A DNA stretch of 64,000 nt. It comes from Anomaloglossus baeobatrachus (taxonomy: Eukaryota > Chordata > Amphibia > Anura > Aromobatidae). Where the stretch lies: assembly GCF_048569485.1 (NCBI RefSeq), contig NW_027445248.1, forward strand, positions 1 to 64,000, read 5' to 3'. Of the stretch, positions 23,131 to 32,527 are shown piece by piece; positions within the stretch are counted from its first letter, which is position 1, and each line of letters starts with the position of its first letter. A program made the position numbers and the translations under genes. The notes under the pieces are model-generated. The model was not told the DNA's origin. It saw nothing but the letters and a program-made list of their open reading frames with translations, and ran no database searches.

Positions 23131-23182
23131 CTTTACAGAGCGATTGTCTTTACTCATTTGTTATACCTGTAAACAGGAAAAA

Positions 23183-24199
23183 CTACATTTTAACATATAT
23201 TACAACTTCTGAATTCCCACATAGTTTGTTTGGGTCTACCGTTTTTACAGAGTAGCTCATGTCGTCATAAACTTCCCAACAACTGTCCTTTCTTCTACAA
23301 TATGAAATGTAATGGTTTCCTTGAACATGCATTATAATGGCTCCTACTGTGTACCGTATATGTGATATGATCACTTGAGTGGGGAATTCAGAGATCCGTC
23401 GCTTTATCGGTAAACCAACACATGGCTCTATTATAAGATGTGGTCCTGGTTTGTAGATAATTGTAGCACGTTCGCTGCAGTTGGGTGTACATGGTTTATT
23501 AATGAGCTTAGATGAAATTTGCATAGCACGCTCAAAACCATGTTTTACATCATTAGTGTTGATTGGCCAAAAGATATTGCATCGTTCTTTGTTGTTTTTA
23601 CATGTCACATTTTGACATGTAGATATTTCTGTTAAACTGGGGATGTCTTTTAAAAACACTTCTACTGTATGGCCAATGTAATCTTCTGCATCCAAACTTG
23701 TAATTCCACCTAGAAGTGTGTAGCTTCTGTAATTTTCCAGTATCAACTGAGCTCTCTTTCTGGACATGTTTTGATTTGACCCAAATTCCACAAAATACTT
23801 AACAGCACCCAAAAATGGGTTTTCTGAGTTAGTTATGAAGTTTCTGTATGAGTCATAATCAACAAACATGGTTGACAAACTATGCAGCAGTGAGTCAAAT
23901 GGGCAAGTATTATTGACCTTATAAACATTATTATTTATATTAATGGTGTTCAAGAGATTCCCATTGCGCAGGATACCTAAAGGTTTTCGTGTACAAGGAT
24001 CATCAATTATTTGACATATATTTGGATACGGCGTTAAATATGTTGGTCTCTTCTTGAAAGGTATGTTCAGTGGGGAAAGTAAATCCTTGGACTTCAACGA
24101 CTTGTTATCACCTTCATTTTGTGCTATGGGAGTATGTACAATTTTCAGTTGAGAGTTGGTTTTACCCCGCCAACATTCTTCTTCCCTAAGCTCTACCAC
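23183..24199 (-). CDS. Ubiquitin-specific-protease-like domain, C-terminal part of the MULE protein
   Basis: An open frame of 338 codons. Residues 96-111 (NNTCPFDSLLHSLSTM) resemble the Cys box of C19 ubiquitin-specific proteases. Residues 291-313 contain GNHYISYC and WEVYDD, matching the His box and following Asp, so a Cys99/His296/Asp312-313 triad is plausible. Cysteine clusters at about 200-245 could bind zinc. The frame is open upstream past its first GTG, across the stop that ends the transposase frame, and the break falls by an A-run, so the two were probably one protein separated by a one-base change. In this position the domain would be expected to process the transposase or host ubiquitin-like conjugates; that is inference. 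Related MULE proteins with such a C-terminal domain are recalled from insects (aphids). A second separately translated protease is the alternative. Confidence 0.62.
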   Translation of the reverse strand: MVELREEECWRGKTNSQLKIVHTPIAQNEGDNKSLKSKDLLSPLNIPFKKRPTYLTPYPNICQIIDDPCTRKPLGILRNGNLLNTININNNVYKVNNTCPFDSLLHSLSTMFVDYDSYRNFITNSENPFLGAVKYFVEFGSNQNMSRKRAQLILENYRSYTLLGGITSLDAEDYIGHTVEVFLKDIPSLTEISTCQNVTCKNNKERCNIFWPINTNDVKHGFERAMQISSKLINKPCTPNCSERATIIYKPGPHLIIEPCVGLPIKRRISEFPTQVIISHIRYTVGAIIMHVQGNHYISYCRRKDSCWEVYDDMSYSVKTVDPNKLCGNSEVVIYVKM

Positions 24200-24221
24200 A
24201 CTCTGTTCTGTGTTCCTACTT

Positions 24222-25595
24222 TCAAAAACACTTGTTTTTCATAGCTTGTTGAAGGGGCAGGAGAGTGTCTGTCAGCTTCTTTATGTGTTCACTAACCACT
24301 TCTTTTTCATGACTTTTTTCCTGCTGCCCATGTTTGTCTTTGGCAGATTCATCGATGACCTCTTCCTTTTCCAATGTTACTAAACTGTTACTTTCTGTGA
24401 CATGTACAGCAGCTGCTATTTTTGAGCGCCCACACAGAGCACTTAAATGCAATGCAACAAATTTGTCAACTCGCATTGGAGTTTGAATATGCTGAAGAAT
24501 GGAGTTCTTCAAAAGGCCAAAATCTCCCTCAACTGATGCAGAAGAGGCTGTTTTATTTGGTGATTGAAAAACTGGTTGCATCACAGATGTCCAAATAGGA
24601 AAATACTTCAGAAGGTGAAGTAGTTTATGAGAAAAATCTGGACAGAAGTAAGGGTTTGGCTGTTCCCCCTGTTCTAGACTTGCAGTTTCTGCTTCTTGCA
24701 CAATGTCATTTAGCCAACCTGACAGTGGCTCACTATAGCTCTTTTCATTTTCATCACTCAGCATTTCAGTCTCCTGACAATTCTCCATATACTCATCAAT
24801 AATTCTCAAATTCCCAGTCTCTATGCAATGGCAAAGGTATGCCTTTGATGATTTATATTTTGATGTTTCACGATCACTGACGTTACCTGTTGTCTCAGAT
24901 ACACAAAGAATAAAGGTACTGAGAACAAGCTGTTTAAGAATGTCAAATGATTCACATTTCACCAGAAGTCCAACACATTGTATATAGAACTTCCTCACAA
25001 GTTTTGCATTTTTTGGAAAGCACTTCCACCGACATACAGTTTTAATCAGGTGGGCAACATCTCCTCGTATATAGCATTTTGGTTTTTCACTTTTATTGCC
25101 AAGTAGGAGGAACAAGCAAGTCCTCAAGTATGTGTTAAGGCTACAGTCATTTAGAGCTCGTGACAATGCACCAAGTAATGAATGAGAAAAGTCGCAGACA
25201 CATTCTTTAGGCAACGTCTGTACATCCTTTATCCATTTTTCCAGCCAAAATGTTATAGTTGGAGTATCTTGAGTTTCACTCAACATTTGAGATACACTCA
25301 TTTGTGTATTCTCAAAGTTAATAACAATCTCATATAAAAAAATATGAGCAGACAATTTATTTTCTCGTTTTATTTTGAATACCAAACTCCCTGTGGCATC
25401 TACTTGAATGCGAGGGAAGCAATGCTTTGAACAATACTTCTTAAAAATATATATTTGTTCCTTTGACCAATAATGAACAAAAAAAACATCATATGAGATA
25501 GTATGGATATCTCCTGCATACTTATGAGTACTCTTCATCTGAGACAGTGATAAAACTGGATCTTTCAACTTTGGTGTACCAAACATCCTATCCAT
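24222..25595 (-). CDS. Mutator-like (MULE/NOF-like) transposase catalytic core
   Basis: 457 open codons with the layout of a MULE transposase. The first catalytic Asp is D66 in FPRIQVDATGSL, the second D135 in ECVCDFSHSLLGAL, and the Glu E356 in SSASVEGDFGLLKN. Between them CYIRGDVAHLIKTVCRWKC (residues 174-192) supplies the Cys/His zinc-site typical of this fold. The flanking motif QMLSETQDTPTITFWLEKW is also characteristic. It would bind the foldback termini and carry out cut-and-paste transposition with a 9-bp staggered cut, consistent with the observed TSD. The frame continues upstream, so the methionine at 25595 is not the true start; an in-frame stop lies at 25692-25694. Codon use is AT-rich, unlike the surrounding satellites. 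Confidence 0.78.
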   Translation of the reverse strand: MDRMFGTPKLKDPVLSLSQMKSTHKYAGDIHTISYDVFFVHYWSKEQIYIFKKYCSKHCFPRIQVDATGSLVFKIKRENKLSAHIFLYEIVINFENTQMSVSQMLSETQDTPTITFWLEKWIKDVQTLPKECVCDFSHSLLGALSRALNDCSLNTYLRTCLFLLLGNKSEKPKCYIRGDVAHLIKTVCRWKCFPKNAKLVRKFYIQCVGLLVKCESFDILKQLVLSTFILCVSETTGNVSDRETSKYKSSKAYLCHCIETGNLRIIDEYMENCQETEMLSDENEKSYSEPLSGWLNDIVQEAETASLEQGEQPNPYFCPDFSHKLLHLLKYFPIWTSVMQPVFQSPNKTASSASVEGDFGLLKNSILQHIQTPMRVDKFVALHLSALCGRSKIAAAVHVTESNSLVTLEKEEVIDESAKDKHGQQEKSHEKEVVSEHIKKLTDTLLPLQQAMKNKCF

Positions 25596-26508
25596 AGCTT
25601 CTTGCCTAGCATCTTCACAAATTCTTAGTGATGGTATGGTTGGTGGTTCCTTTTCTCCAAATGCTATTTCGGAATCAATTGTTTCTCGTCTCTAATTGTA
25701 GGGTAAAGTTTTTAACATTTCTTCTCCAAGTTTCCTTCTCTTCTCACCTCTCAACTGATTTTTTTTGGAATGTGGTATGGGTCTTGTGTCAGGTGCTCGA
25801 ACATGAAGAATTAAAGGGTTTCCCAGATCAGGTTCCTCTTCTGCATAAATATGCACTGCTGCTTTGCACTCTGTGCAATGCCCATCTGCAGTTAAGAACT
25901 TTCTTGCTTTGTTTTCACCCACACAAACTTTGTTCCTCCTAAAGGAGAAGGCACATGGGAGTCCATGCTGTTTCTAAAGAACCTCTGTGATAATAGAAGT
26001 CCATGCATGTTTTTTGAGCACCATGCGCCTCTTTTTGCTGTCACCCTCATTATAGAACACAGTTTTGGGCTTGATCTCTAAGTATTGGTTATAAGGGATT
26101 AATACATGCCATAGAAGTGTTGGTTCTTGTCCCTGTGTGCGCACAAAGCCACCCTCTGAAGAGTGTTCCTCTGGAGAGTTTTCATCAGATGTGCTTCAGG
26201 CCACAACTCATTCATTTCTGTATCTTTGGATTGAGGCAAGATGTTATGTTCCATACGTAAGTACATCTGCAAATCATACCTATTTTGAAATACATAGTCA
26301 TGTATCTGTTTGGGTTTAAATATAGCCTTGGAAGTTTCTGATTCTTCCATCAAGGAGCTATATTTCTGCAAGGCGGGGTGAGAACATACTTCCCTCCAGA
26401 TAGGATCAGAGGCTGACTTTAACTGTCCATTAGCATTGAAAATGCCAGGATAAGATTTTAATGTTTTTTTAATGTCTGACTATCAATAGAGGGTTTTCGT
26501 GGCTTTTA
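25596..26508 (-). pseudogene. MULE transposase N-terminal region, broken
   Basis: Continuous similarity to an N-terminal MULE region runs upstream of the core. A first piece contains KSYPGIFNANGQLKSASDP, IWREVCSHPALQKY and FQNRYDLQMYLR (26099-26508). After a frame change near 26110 it continues with IPYNQYLEIKPKTVFY and LKKHAWTSIITEVL, then a Cys-containing segment GHCTECKAAVHIY (25692-25922) and PDTRPIPHSKKNQL. Stops lie in frame at 25974-25976 (TAG) and 25692-25694 (TAA). The upstream edge at about 26508 follows TTTTTGGTTTTAAAAG, which would serve as a splice acceptor, so an intron may separate it from the next piece upstream. The region likely holds DNA-binding functions. Confidence 0.6.
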
Positions 26509-26607
26509 AAACCAAAAATTGGTAAACATTAGAATGGATAAGCTACTATGTTTTTTTCTTGTCACTAATCAGATATTACAACCTATATGTCTAGTTTCAA
26601 ATAAACA

Positions 26608-26770
26608 TTACTGCATGTAACATGGAAAGTGATCCTCGCCAATACACCATGGACATCTCAGTGTTTTGGTTGGAATTTCATTGTAATTTGAACTGTCATC
26701 AAAAAATAGATTTTGTTTAACAGGTACCGCAACCTTTTTTTTAATTAATTTATGTTGTTTAAATTCTGTC
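26608..26770 (-). CDS. Possible first coding exon of the MULE protein (Cys-rich)
   Basis: A short minus-strand segment of about 54 codons upstream of the transposase, starting MTEFKQHKLIKKKVAVPV and ending LRCPWCIGEDHFPCYMQ. The CPWC...H pattern could be half of a zinc finger. It is open in frame with the adjoining 51-bp minisatellite, giving one 342-codon frame, but the satellite part looks like an expansion, not ancestral coding. Assignment to the transposase gene is by position only. Confidence 0.35.
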
Positions 26771-27600
26771 ATGCTGTGGCTGCTGGCCACAGCATGACCG
26801 TAACGTATGTGTGGCAGTGCAGCGTGACATCTACTGGCCACAGCATGACAGTAACGTATGTGTGGCAGTGCGGCGTGACATCTGCTGGCCACAGCATGAC
26901 AGTATCGTATGTGTGGCAGTGCGGCGTGACATCTGCTGGCCACAGCATGACAGTAACGTATGTGTGGCAGTGCGGCGTGACATCTGCTGGCCACAGCATG
27001 ACAGTATCGTATGTGTGGCAGTGCGGCGTGACATCTGCTGGCCACAGCATGACAGTATCGTATGTGTGGCAGTGCGGCGTGACATCTGCTGGCCACAGCA
27101 TGACAGTATCGTATGTGTGGCAGTGCGGCGTGACATCTGCTGGCCACAGCATAACAGTATCGTATGTGTGGCAGTGCGGCGTGACATCTGCTGGCCACAG
27201 CATGACAGTATTGTATGTGTGGCAGTGCGGCGTGACATCTGCTGGCCACAGCATAACAGTATCGTATGTGTGGCAGTGCGGCGTGACATCTGCTGGCCAC
27301 AGCATGACAGTATCGTATGTGTGGCAGTGCGGCGTGACATCTGCTGGCCACAGCATAACAGTATCGTATGTGTGGCAGTGCGGCGTGACATCTGCTGGCC
27401 ACAGCATGACAGTATTGTATGTGTGGCAGTGCGGCGTGACATCTGCTGGCCACAGCATAACAGTATCGTATGTGTGGCAGTGCAGCGTGACATCTGCTGG
27501 CCACAGCATGACAGTATCGTATGTGTGGCAGTGCGGCGTGACATCTGCTGGCCACAGCATGACAGTATCGTATGTGTGGCAGTGCGGCGTGACATCTGTT
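26771..27600. repeat. 51-bp minisatellite, about 16 copies
   Basis: The unit CTGGCCACAGCATGACAGTA followed by TCGTATGTGTGGCAGTGCGG and CGTGACATCTG repeats with few changes (ACGTATG/TCGTATG/TTGTATG; CATGAC/CATAAC). As 51 is divisible by three, several frames on both strands stay open for 260-340 codons as 17-residue repeats. It abuts the putative first transposase exon. Confidence 0.95.
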
Positions 27601-27647
27601 CCCCAACGCCACTTGGCACATTTTCCTATTGTGCACTTATGTGCTTA

Positions 27648-28354
27648 AGGGCTAGAACACACAAACGAGTTTTGACGGGCGAATTCGTCCATCAAAATTC
27701 GTTCTAAATTCGCCTGCAATGCTGCCCTATGGGGCAGCACACACGGACGAATTTAAGCGGGTGTCATACATGGCGATATCGTGTTCAATATCGCCGCTAT
27801 TTGGTCATAGCGTCGATATTGCACAGCAATCGCCGCGTGTGACATCCCGACGCCGACCGTCGCAAGGTTTCTGAAGTTCCCAAACCTTGCGAGTGGGGCA
27901 AACCACGTGTGACGCGGCGATGCGACGGCAGCAGAGACTCCTCTGAGCTATTCCTATGGAGCGGAAGCTCCCAGGAGTCTCCGCCCCCATCGCGTGACGT
28001 CACACGCGACCGGTCCGCCTCCATCTTCTCACCATCGGCTTGCAAGGTGTCAGTGTGTGACACCTCGCAGCCGTCGGCGGGCCGATGCGCGTGGCCGCGG
28101 CATCGCCTGCGATGCTGCGGTCGCGTCGCTATGTGTGACGCCCACTTTAATTCTCGTCGGCGCCCAACTAGGCGCCGACGAGAATTATCAGTTGCATGCA
28201 GCTGATTTCTGAGTTCGCCCAGCGCTGTGAATCAAAGTGCCAGGAGGCTCAGAAACGGCGCCAGCAAAACGCCCGGCATGAGCGTCTGTGTTCATCCAGC
28301 GTACTCGCCGGGTGAGTACGCTGGAAGAACACATACGCTCGTGTGTTCGAGCCC
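27648..28354. mobile_element. MITE with GAACACAC termini, split by a family B copy
   Basis: The left end AGGGCTAGAACACACAAACG and right end CGTGTGTTCGAGCCC are inverted repeats, with TTA at 27645-27647 and 28355-28357. A Harbinger-type MITE (27756-28146) sits inside it. An internal palindrome TTCTCGTCGGCGCC...GGCGCCGACGAGAA lies at 28151-28185. Confidence 0.65.
27756..28146. mobile_element. Harbinger-type MITE, family B-like copy
   Basis: TTA at 27753-27755 and 28147-28149. The ends AGCGGGTGTCATACATGGCG and CGCTATGTGTGACGCCCACT are inverted. Shorter than the other family members and nested in the 27648-28354 element. Confidence 0.65.
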
Positions 28355-28357
28355 TTA

Positions 28358-28927
28358 GGTGGGATTTAATTTCCTAAGGCTCCTTTCAGATTGCGTTTTT
28401 CCTTATGTCCACAGGTCCCGTCGGGGCATCCATCTGGACCGCCCCTCCCCCACTTTGCAAAGCGTGCTCCGGACGCATGCGCTCGACAGGGCCATTCACT
28501 GTTATGGAGCGCACTGCGTTACCGTGTGCTCTGTTTTGTGCCATTTTTTGCACATTTACGTTTCTGCAGATGGACACCCGAACGTAGTGAGCTCTCTACA
28601 TCCATTCTCCTGCTGCCATCCATATCTGCATACATTGATCAGCAGATCCATACACACACTCATGCACAGATAAAGATAGGACAATTACACACAGTAGATC
28701 AGACCTTCCTGCATAGAAATATGCCATACATAGGAAATCAATACCTACCTTCACATTTAGTGAACACACTTGTACCAGAATGTGTTTCTCTGCCTGCTCT
28801 TATGACTGAAGTGAAAATGAACATCCAAAGAAAAGGTCACACACAGGGTCAGACAGAGGGTGGGATCAAAATCACTCAAAAGTTGATACATTGTGTTGAT
28901 AAAACTACATGCACATGTAAAAGGAGC
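28358..28927. other. Unassigned, partly MITE-derived
   Basis: Begins with GGCTCCTTTCAGATTGCG, which looks like the end of another surface-type MITE, and continues as CA-rich, apparently non-coding DNA. An open frame of 179 codons at 28391-28930 has no recognisable domain. Confidence 0.3.
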
Positions 28928-28930
28928 TAA

Positions 28931-29292
28931 GGCTATGTGCGCACGTTGCGTACTAGCCCTGCAGATATTTCTGCAGCGATCTGAAGAGCACATGTGCGCT
29001 TTAGATCGCTGCAGAAATGTCCGTAGTGAGCGCCGATTCCATGCGCTCTGCCTGCAGCTCCTGCCATAGACAGAGCAGGAGCTGCCGGCAAAGCGCAGGA
29101 AAGAAGTGACATGTCACTTCTTTTTGCGCAGCGCTTCAGCAGTAGCCGAAGCGCTGCGCTCTTAGACGCCACGTGCGCACGGCCCCTGCACAATCTCCAT
29201 AGACTGTGCAGGGGACGCAGGACGCATGCAGTTACGCTGCGCTACAAAGCGCAGCGTAACTGCATGTTTTTACGCAACGTGCGCACATAGCC
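28931..29292. mobile_element. Harbinger-type MITE, family D copy 1
   Basis: TAA at 28928-28930 and 29293-29295. Termini GGCTATGTGCGCACGTTGCG and its complement are near perfect. A second copy of the family lies at 37094-37850. Confidence 0.75.
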
Positions 29293-29295
29293 TAA

Positions 29296-29657
29296 GGCTA
29301 TGTCCACACTTTGCTTTTTATCTGCTTTTTTGCTGCTTTTTCAACTGCAGCGTTTAATGCCAAAATGGATGTGTTCTGCTTTTCAAGCAAAGTCTATGGG
29401 AATTTGGGTTTCTTGTCCGCACTTTGCAGTTCAAAATGCTGCCTTTTTGTTGCAGAACTTTGGTCAAAAACTCAGCTTTGCAGTGCAAAACCCAAATGGC
29501 AAAAACAACTGACATGTGAATTGTTTTTGCCATTTGGGTTTTGCACTGCAAAGCTGAGTTTTTGACCAAAGTTCTGCAACAAAAAGGCTGCAGTTTGAAC
29601 TGCAAAGTGCGGACAAGAAACCAAAATTCCAATAGACTTTGCTGGAAAAGCAGGCAG
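29296..29657. mobile_element. Palindromic MITE, right terminus lost
   Basis: Starts GGCTATGTCCACACTTTGC right after the TAA of the preceding element. Two arms (about 29380-29506 and 29521-29657) are inverted copies over roughly 125 bp, with GCAAAACCCAAATGGCAAAA in one and its complement in the other. The far terminus is missing where the 29658-31490 repeat begins. Confidence 0.7.
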
Positions 29658-31490
29658 ATCTCACCAGCGACCAGTGACCAGCCCCCAGCCAGCAGCGACG
29701 TGCAAGCGACGCTGCGCTTGCACGGAGCCGGCGTCTGGAAGCTGCGGACACTGGTAACTAAGGTAAACATCGGGTATGGTTACCCGATGTTTACCTTAGT
29801 TACCAGCGCACACCGCTTAGGCTGCTTTCACACATCCGGATTTTTGCTCTGCGGCACAATACGGCGTTCTGCAGAAAAACCGCAACCGGCTTTTGTAACG
29901 CCGGTTGCGGTTTTTTTTGCATAGACTTACATTAGTGCCGTATTGTGCCGCAGGGGCTTGCGTTCGGTCCGGTTTTGGCCGCATGCGGCAGATTTAGCCG
30001 ATGCCGCTGCCGGATCGAACGTTCCCTGCAACGTTTTTTGCTCCGGCAAAAAACACCGCATCGCGCCGCATCCGGCCGCTGCGGTGCATTTTTCAATGCA
30101 TACCTATGGAGGCCGGATGCAGCGCGATGCGGAAAAAAACGCATCCGGTCGCCGCATGCGGTTTTTTTCCACTGCGCATGCTCAGTAGCATGCCGCAACC
30201 GGAAAAAAACGGACGGGCCGCATGTAAAAACTTATGCAAAGGATGCGGTGTTTTCGCCGCATCCGTTGCATAGTTTTCACAGCCGTATTGAGCCGCAGGG
30301 CTCAAACCGGATGTGTGAAAGTAGCCTTAGCTTAGTGTGTGCAGGGAGCAGGAGCCGGCAGCGGCAGTGTGAGAGCTGCGGAGGCTGGTAACGAAGTTAA
30401 TATATCGGGTAACCACCTTGGTTACCTGATGTTTACCTTGGTTACAGCTTACCGCAGGCTGTCAGACGCCGGCTCCTGCTCCCTGCACATTCAGGATTGT
30501 TGCTCTCTCGCTGTCACACACAGCGATGTGTGCTTATCAGCGGGAGAGCGCCTTTGAAGAAAACGAACCAGGGCTGTGTGTAACGAGCAGCGATCTCGCA
30601 GCAGGGGCCAGATCGCTGCTCAGTGTCACACACAGCGAGATCGCTAATGAGGTCACAAAAACCGTGACTCAGCAGCGATCTCAGTAGCGATCTCGCTGTG
30701 TGTGAAGCACCCCTAAACAACTTACCAGCAATCCCAACAACGATACAACCTGATAGGGGTCGCTGGTAAGTTGCTAGGAGGTTGCTGGTGAGATGTCACA
30801 CAGTCAGACCTAAGCGACGCTTCCACCAGCAACCTGACCTGGCAGGGATCGCTGGAGCATCGCTACATGGGTTGCTGGTGAGCTGCCATACAGGCAGATC
30901 TCACCAGCAAGTGACCAGCCCCCAGCCAGCAGCGACGTGGAAGCGATGCTGCGCTTGGTAACTAAGGTAAATATCGGGTAACTAACCCGATATTTACCTT
31001 GGTTACCAGCGCACACCGCTTAGCGCTGGCTCCCTGCACACCTAGCCACAGTACACATCGGGTTAATTACTTGATGTGTCCTGCAGCTACGTGTGCAGGG
31101 AGCAGGAGCCGGCACTGACAGTGTGAGAGCTGCGGATGCTGGTAACGAAGGTAAATATCAGGTAACCAAGGGAAGTGCTTCTTGGTTACCCGATGTTTAC
31201 CATGGTTACCAGCGTCCGCAGAAGCCGGCTCCTGCTCACTGCACATTCAGTTGTTGCTGTCTCGCTGTCACACACAGTGATGAGCGCTTCACAGCGGGAG
31301 AGCAACAACTAAAAAATGGTCCAGGACATTCAGCAACAACCAACGACCTCACAGCAGGGGCCAGGTTGTTGTTGGATGTCACACACAGCAACATCGCTAG
31401 CAAGTTGTGCCTCAGCAGCGAGGTTGCTAGCGATGTTGCTAGCGATGTTGCTAGCGATGTTGCTTCGTGTGACGTGGCCTTTAGGCTAAG
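29658..31490. repeat. Composite of two related long MITE copies
   Basis: Repeated blocks: GTGCAGGGAGCAGGAGCCGG (30340, 31095), GGTAACTAAGGTAAACATCG-type hairpins (29751, 30956), and TCGCTGTCACACACAG (30508, 31262). The copies end near 30715 and 31490 in GTGTGTGAAGCACCCCT and CGTGTGACGTGGCCTTTA. Internal hairpins such as GGTTACCCGATGTTTACC are frequent. No coding capacity. A separate MITE (29820-30326) is nested inside. Confidence 0.55.
29820..30326. mobile_element. Harbinger-type MITE, nested
   Basis: TTA at 29817-29819 and 30327-30329. Termini GGCTGCTTTCACACATCCGG and CCGGATGTGTGAAAGTAGCC are inverted. Rich in CCGCATGCGG-type palindromes. Confidence 0.75.
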
Positions 31491-32125
31491 TTCACACTGC
31501 TTAAATATGACACCTGTTTTGTCTGAACCAGAATTAAACTCTGAATGTGGTAGTGCAGGGGTTCCTTGGTGTCTCCTGCTGGCGGGGTCTCCCCTCCAGT
31601 GTCCTATGCCGGGGAAATGCCAGGGAACCACAGACAAACCCTGCAGTACAAGACCCACAGGTAGCCGACAGCAAGGGAGGCCATGAGTACCCGTGCTGCT
31701 GCAGCGAAGCGGGAGGACGATGTGCAGGGGAGCACTGCTCACCGGCATCCCTCTGTTGTGGTGCTGTAAGGATTCCCTGAGCTTTCCCGCTGGCAGGGTG
31801 ACATCACCCCACCAGCGTTCTGCAGCCTGGAGAAATCCCAGGGAAACCCCTTCAGCACCATACATCACATGCTCACATTGGATTACAGAACAGGTATTAC
31901 CAGGGGTCAAGTTCTGGGAAAAAAATGTGGGAACTCACCGAAGATTTCCTACTTTCCCCCACTCTGATCAGAGTTACACTAACATCGTAATGAAATAATA
32001 CTGCCATACTGTGACTGAATAAACCGCATGCAAAGACCAATATTACCCCTATACAGTGACCATAGATAAGCAGAAACTAGCTACACGCCGCTCTGCAGAC
32101 CGCAGTAGTGATTATGTTACCTTTA
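31491..32125. other. Unassigned non-coding stretch
   Basis: Begins TAGGCTAAGTTCACACTGC, like the end of a truncated MITE, then about 500 bp of unplaced sequence. Short open frames on both strands have no recognisable domain. Confidence 0.3.
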
Positions 32126-32399
32126 GTCCTCTTTCACATGATCATATGTGTATTGCGTGCATTAAAAATGCCGCGATGTCACTGCGTATTTACCGTCGTA
32201 TTTCACGCAGCCTAGTGATTTGTATTAATTGGGCTACGAAATATGCTACAAAATAGAACATGCCGTATTTATTTTTCACGCATTTAACGCATATGAGAAT
32301 AAACCCATCGGTTTCAATGGGTATATTTCATCGTGAAATACACATGCGTGAAAAACACAGCGTATTACACGACAAAAATAAGATCATGTGAAAGAGGCC
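32126..32399. mobile_element. Harbinger-type MITE, short
   Basis: TTA at 32123-32125 and 32400-32402. Ends GTCCTCTTTCACATGATC and GATCATGTGAAAGAGGCC are inverted. The last nested element before the right foldback arm. Confidence 0.75.
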
Positions 32400-32527
32400 T
32401 TATATCCATCCAATGGTCACATGCAACGTTTGCTGTTACTGGGGTCATTTGCTCTTCCTATTTCTAGTCCAGACCGCCACAATGATTTTTCCCAGCCTCT
32501 ACTTGTCTCTGTAGTATTTTGCATTCA

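Noticed and set aside
26752-27707. Five overlapping frames of 260-340 codons in the 51-bp array
   Set aside because: Repeat artefacts; open on both strands with a 17-residue period.
28391-28930. A 179-codon plus-strand frame as a gene
   Set aside because: No family resemblance, mixed MITE sequence, no supporting splice sites.
31236-31910. A 224-codon minus-strand frame as a host gene
   Set aside because: No recognisable domain and it overlaps repeat DNA.
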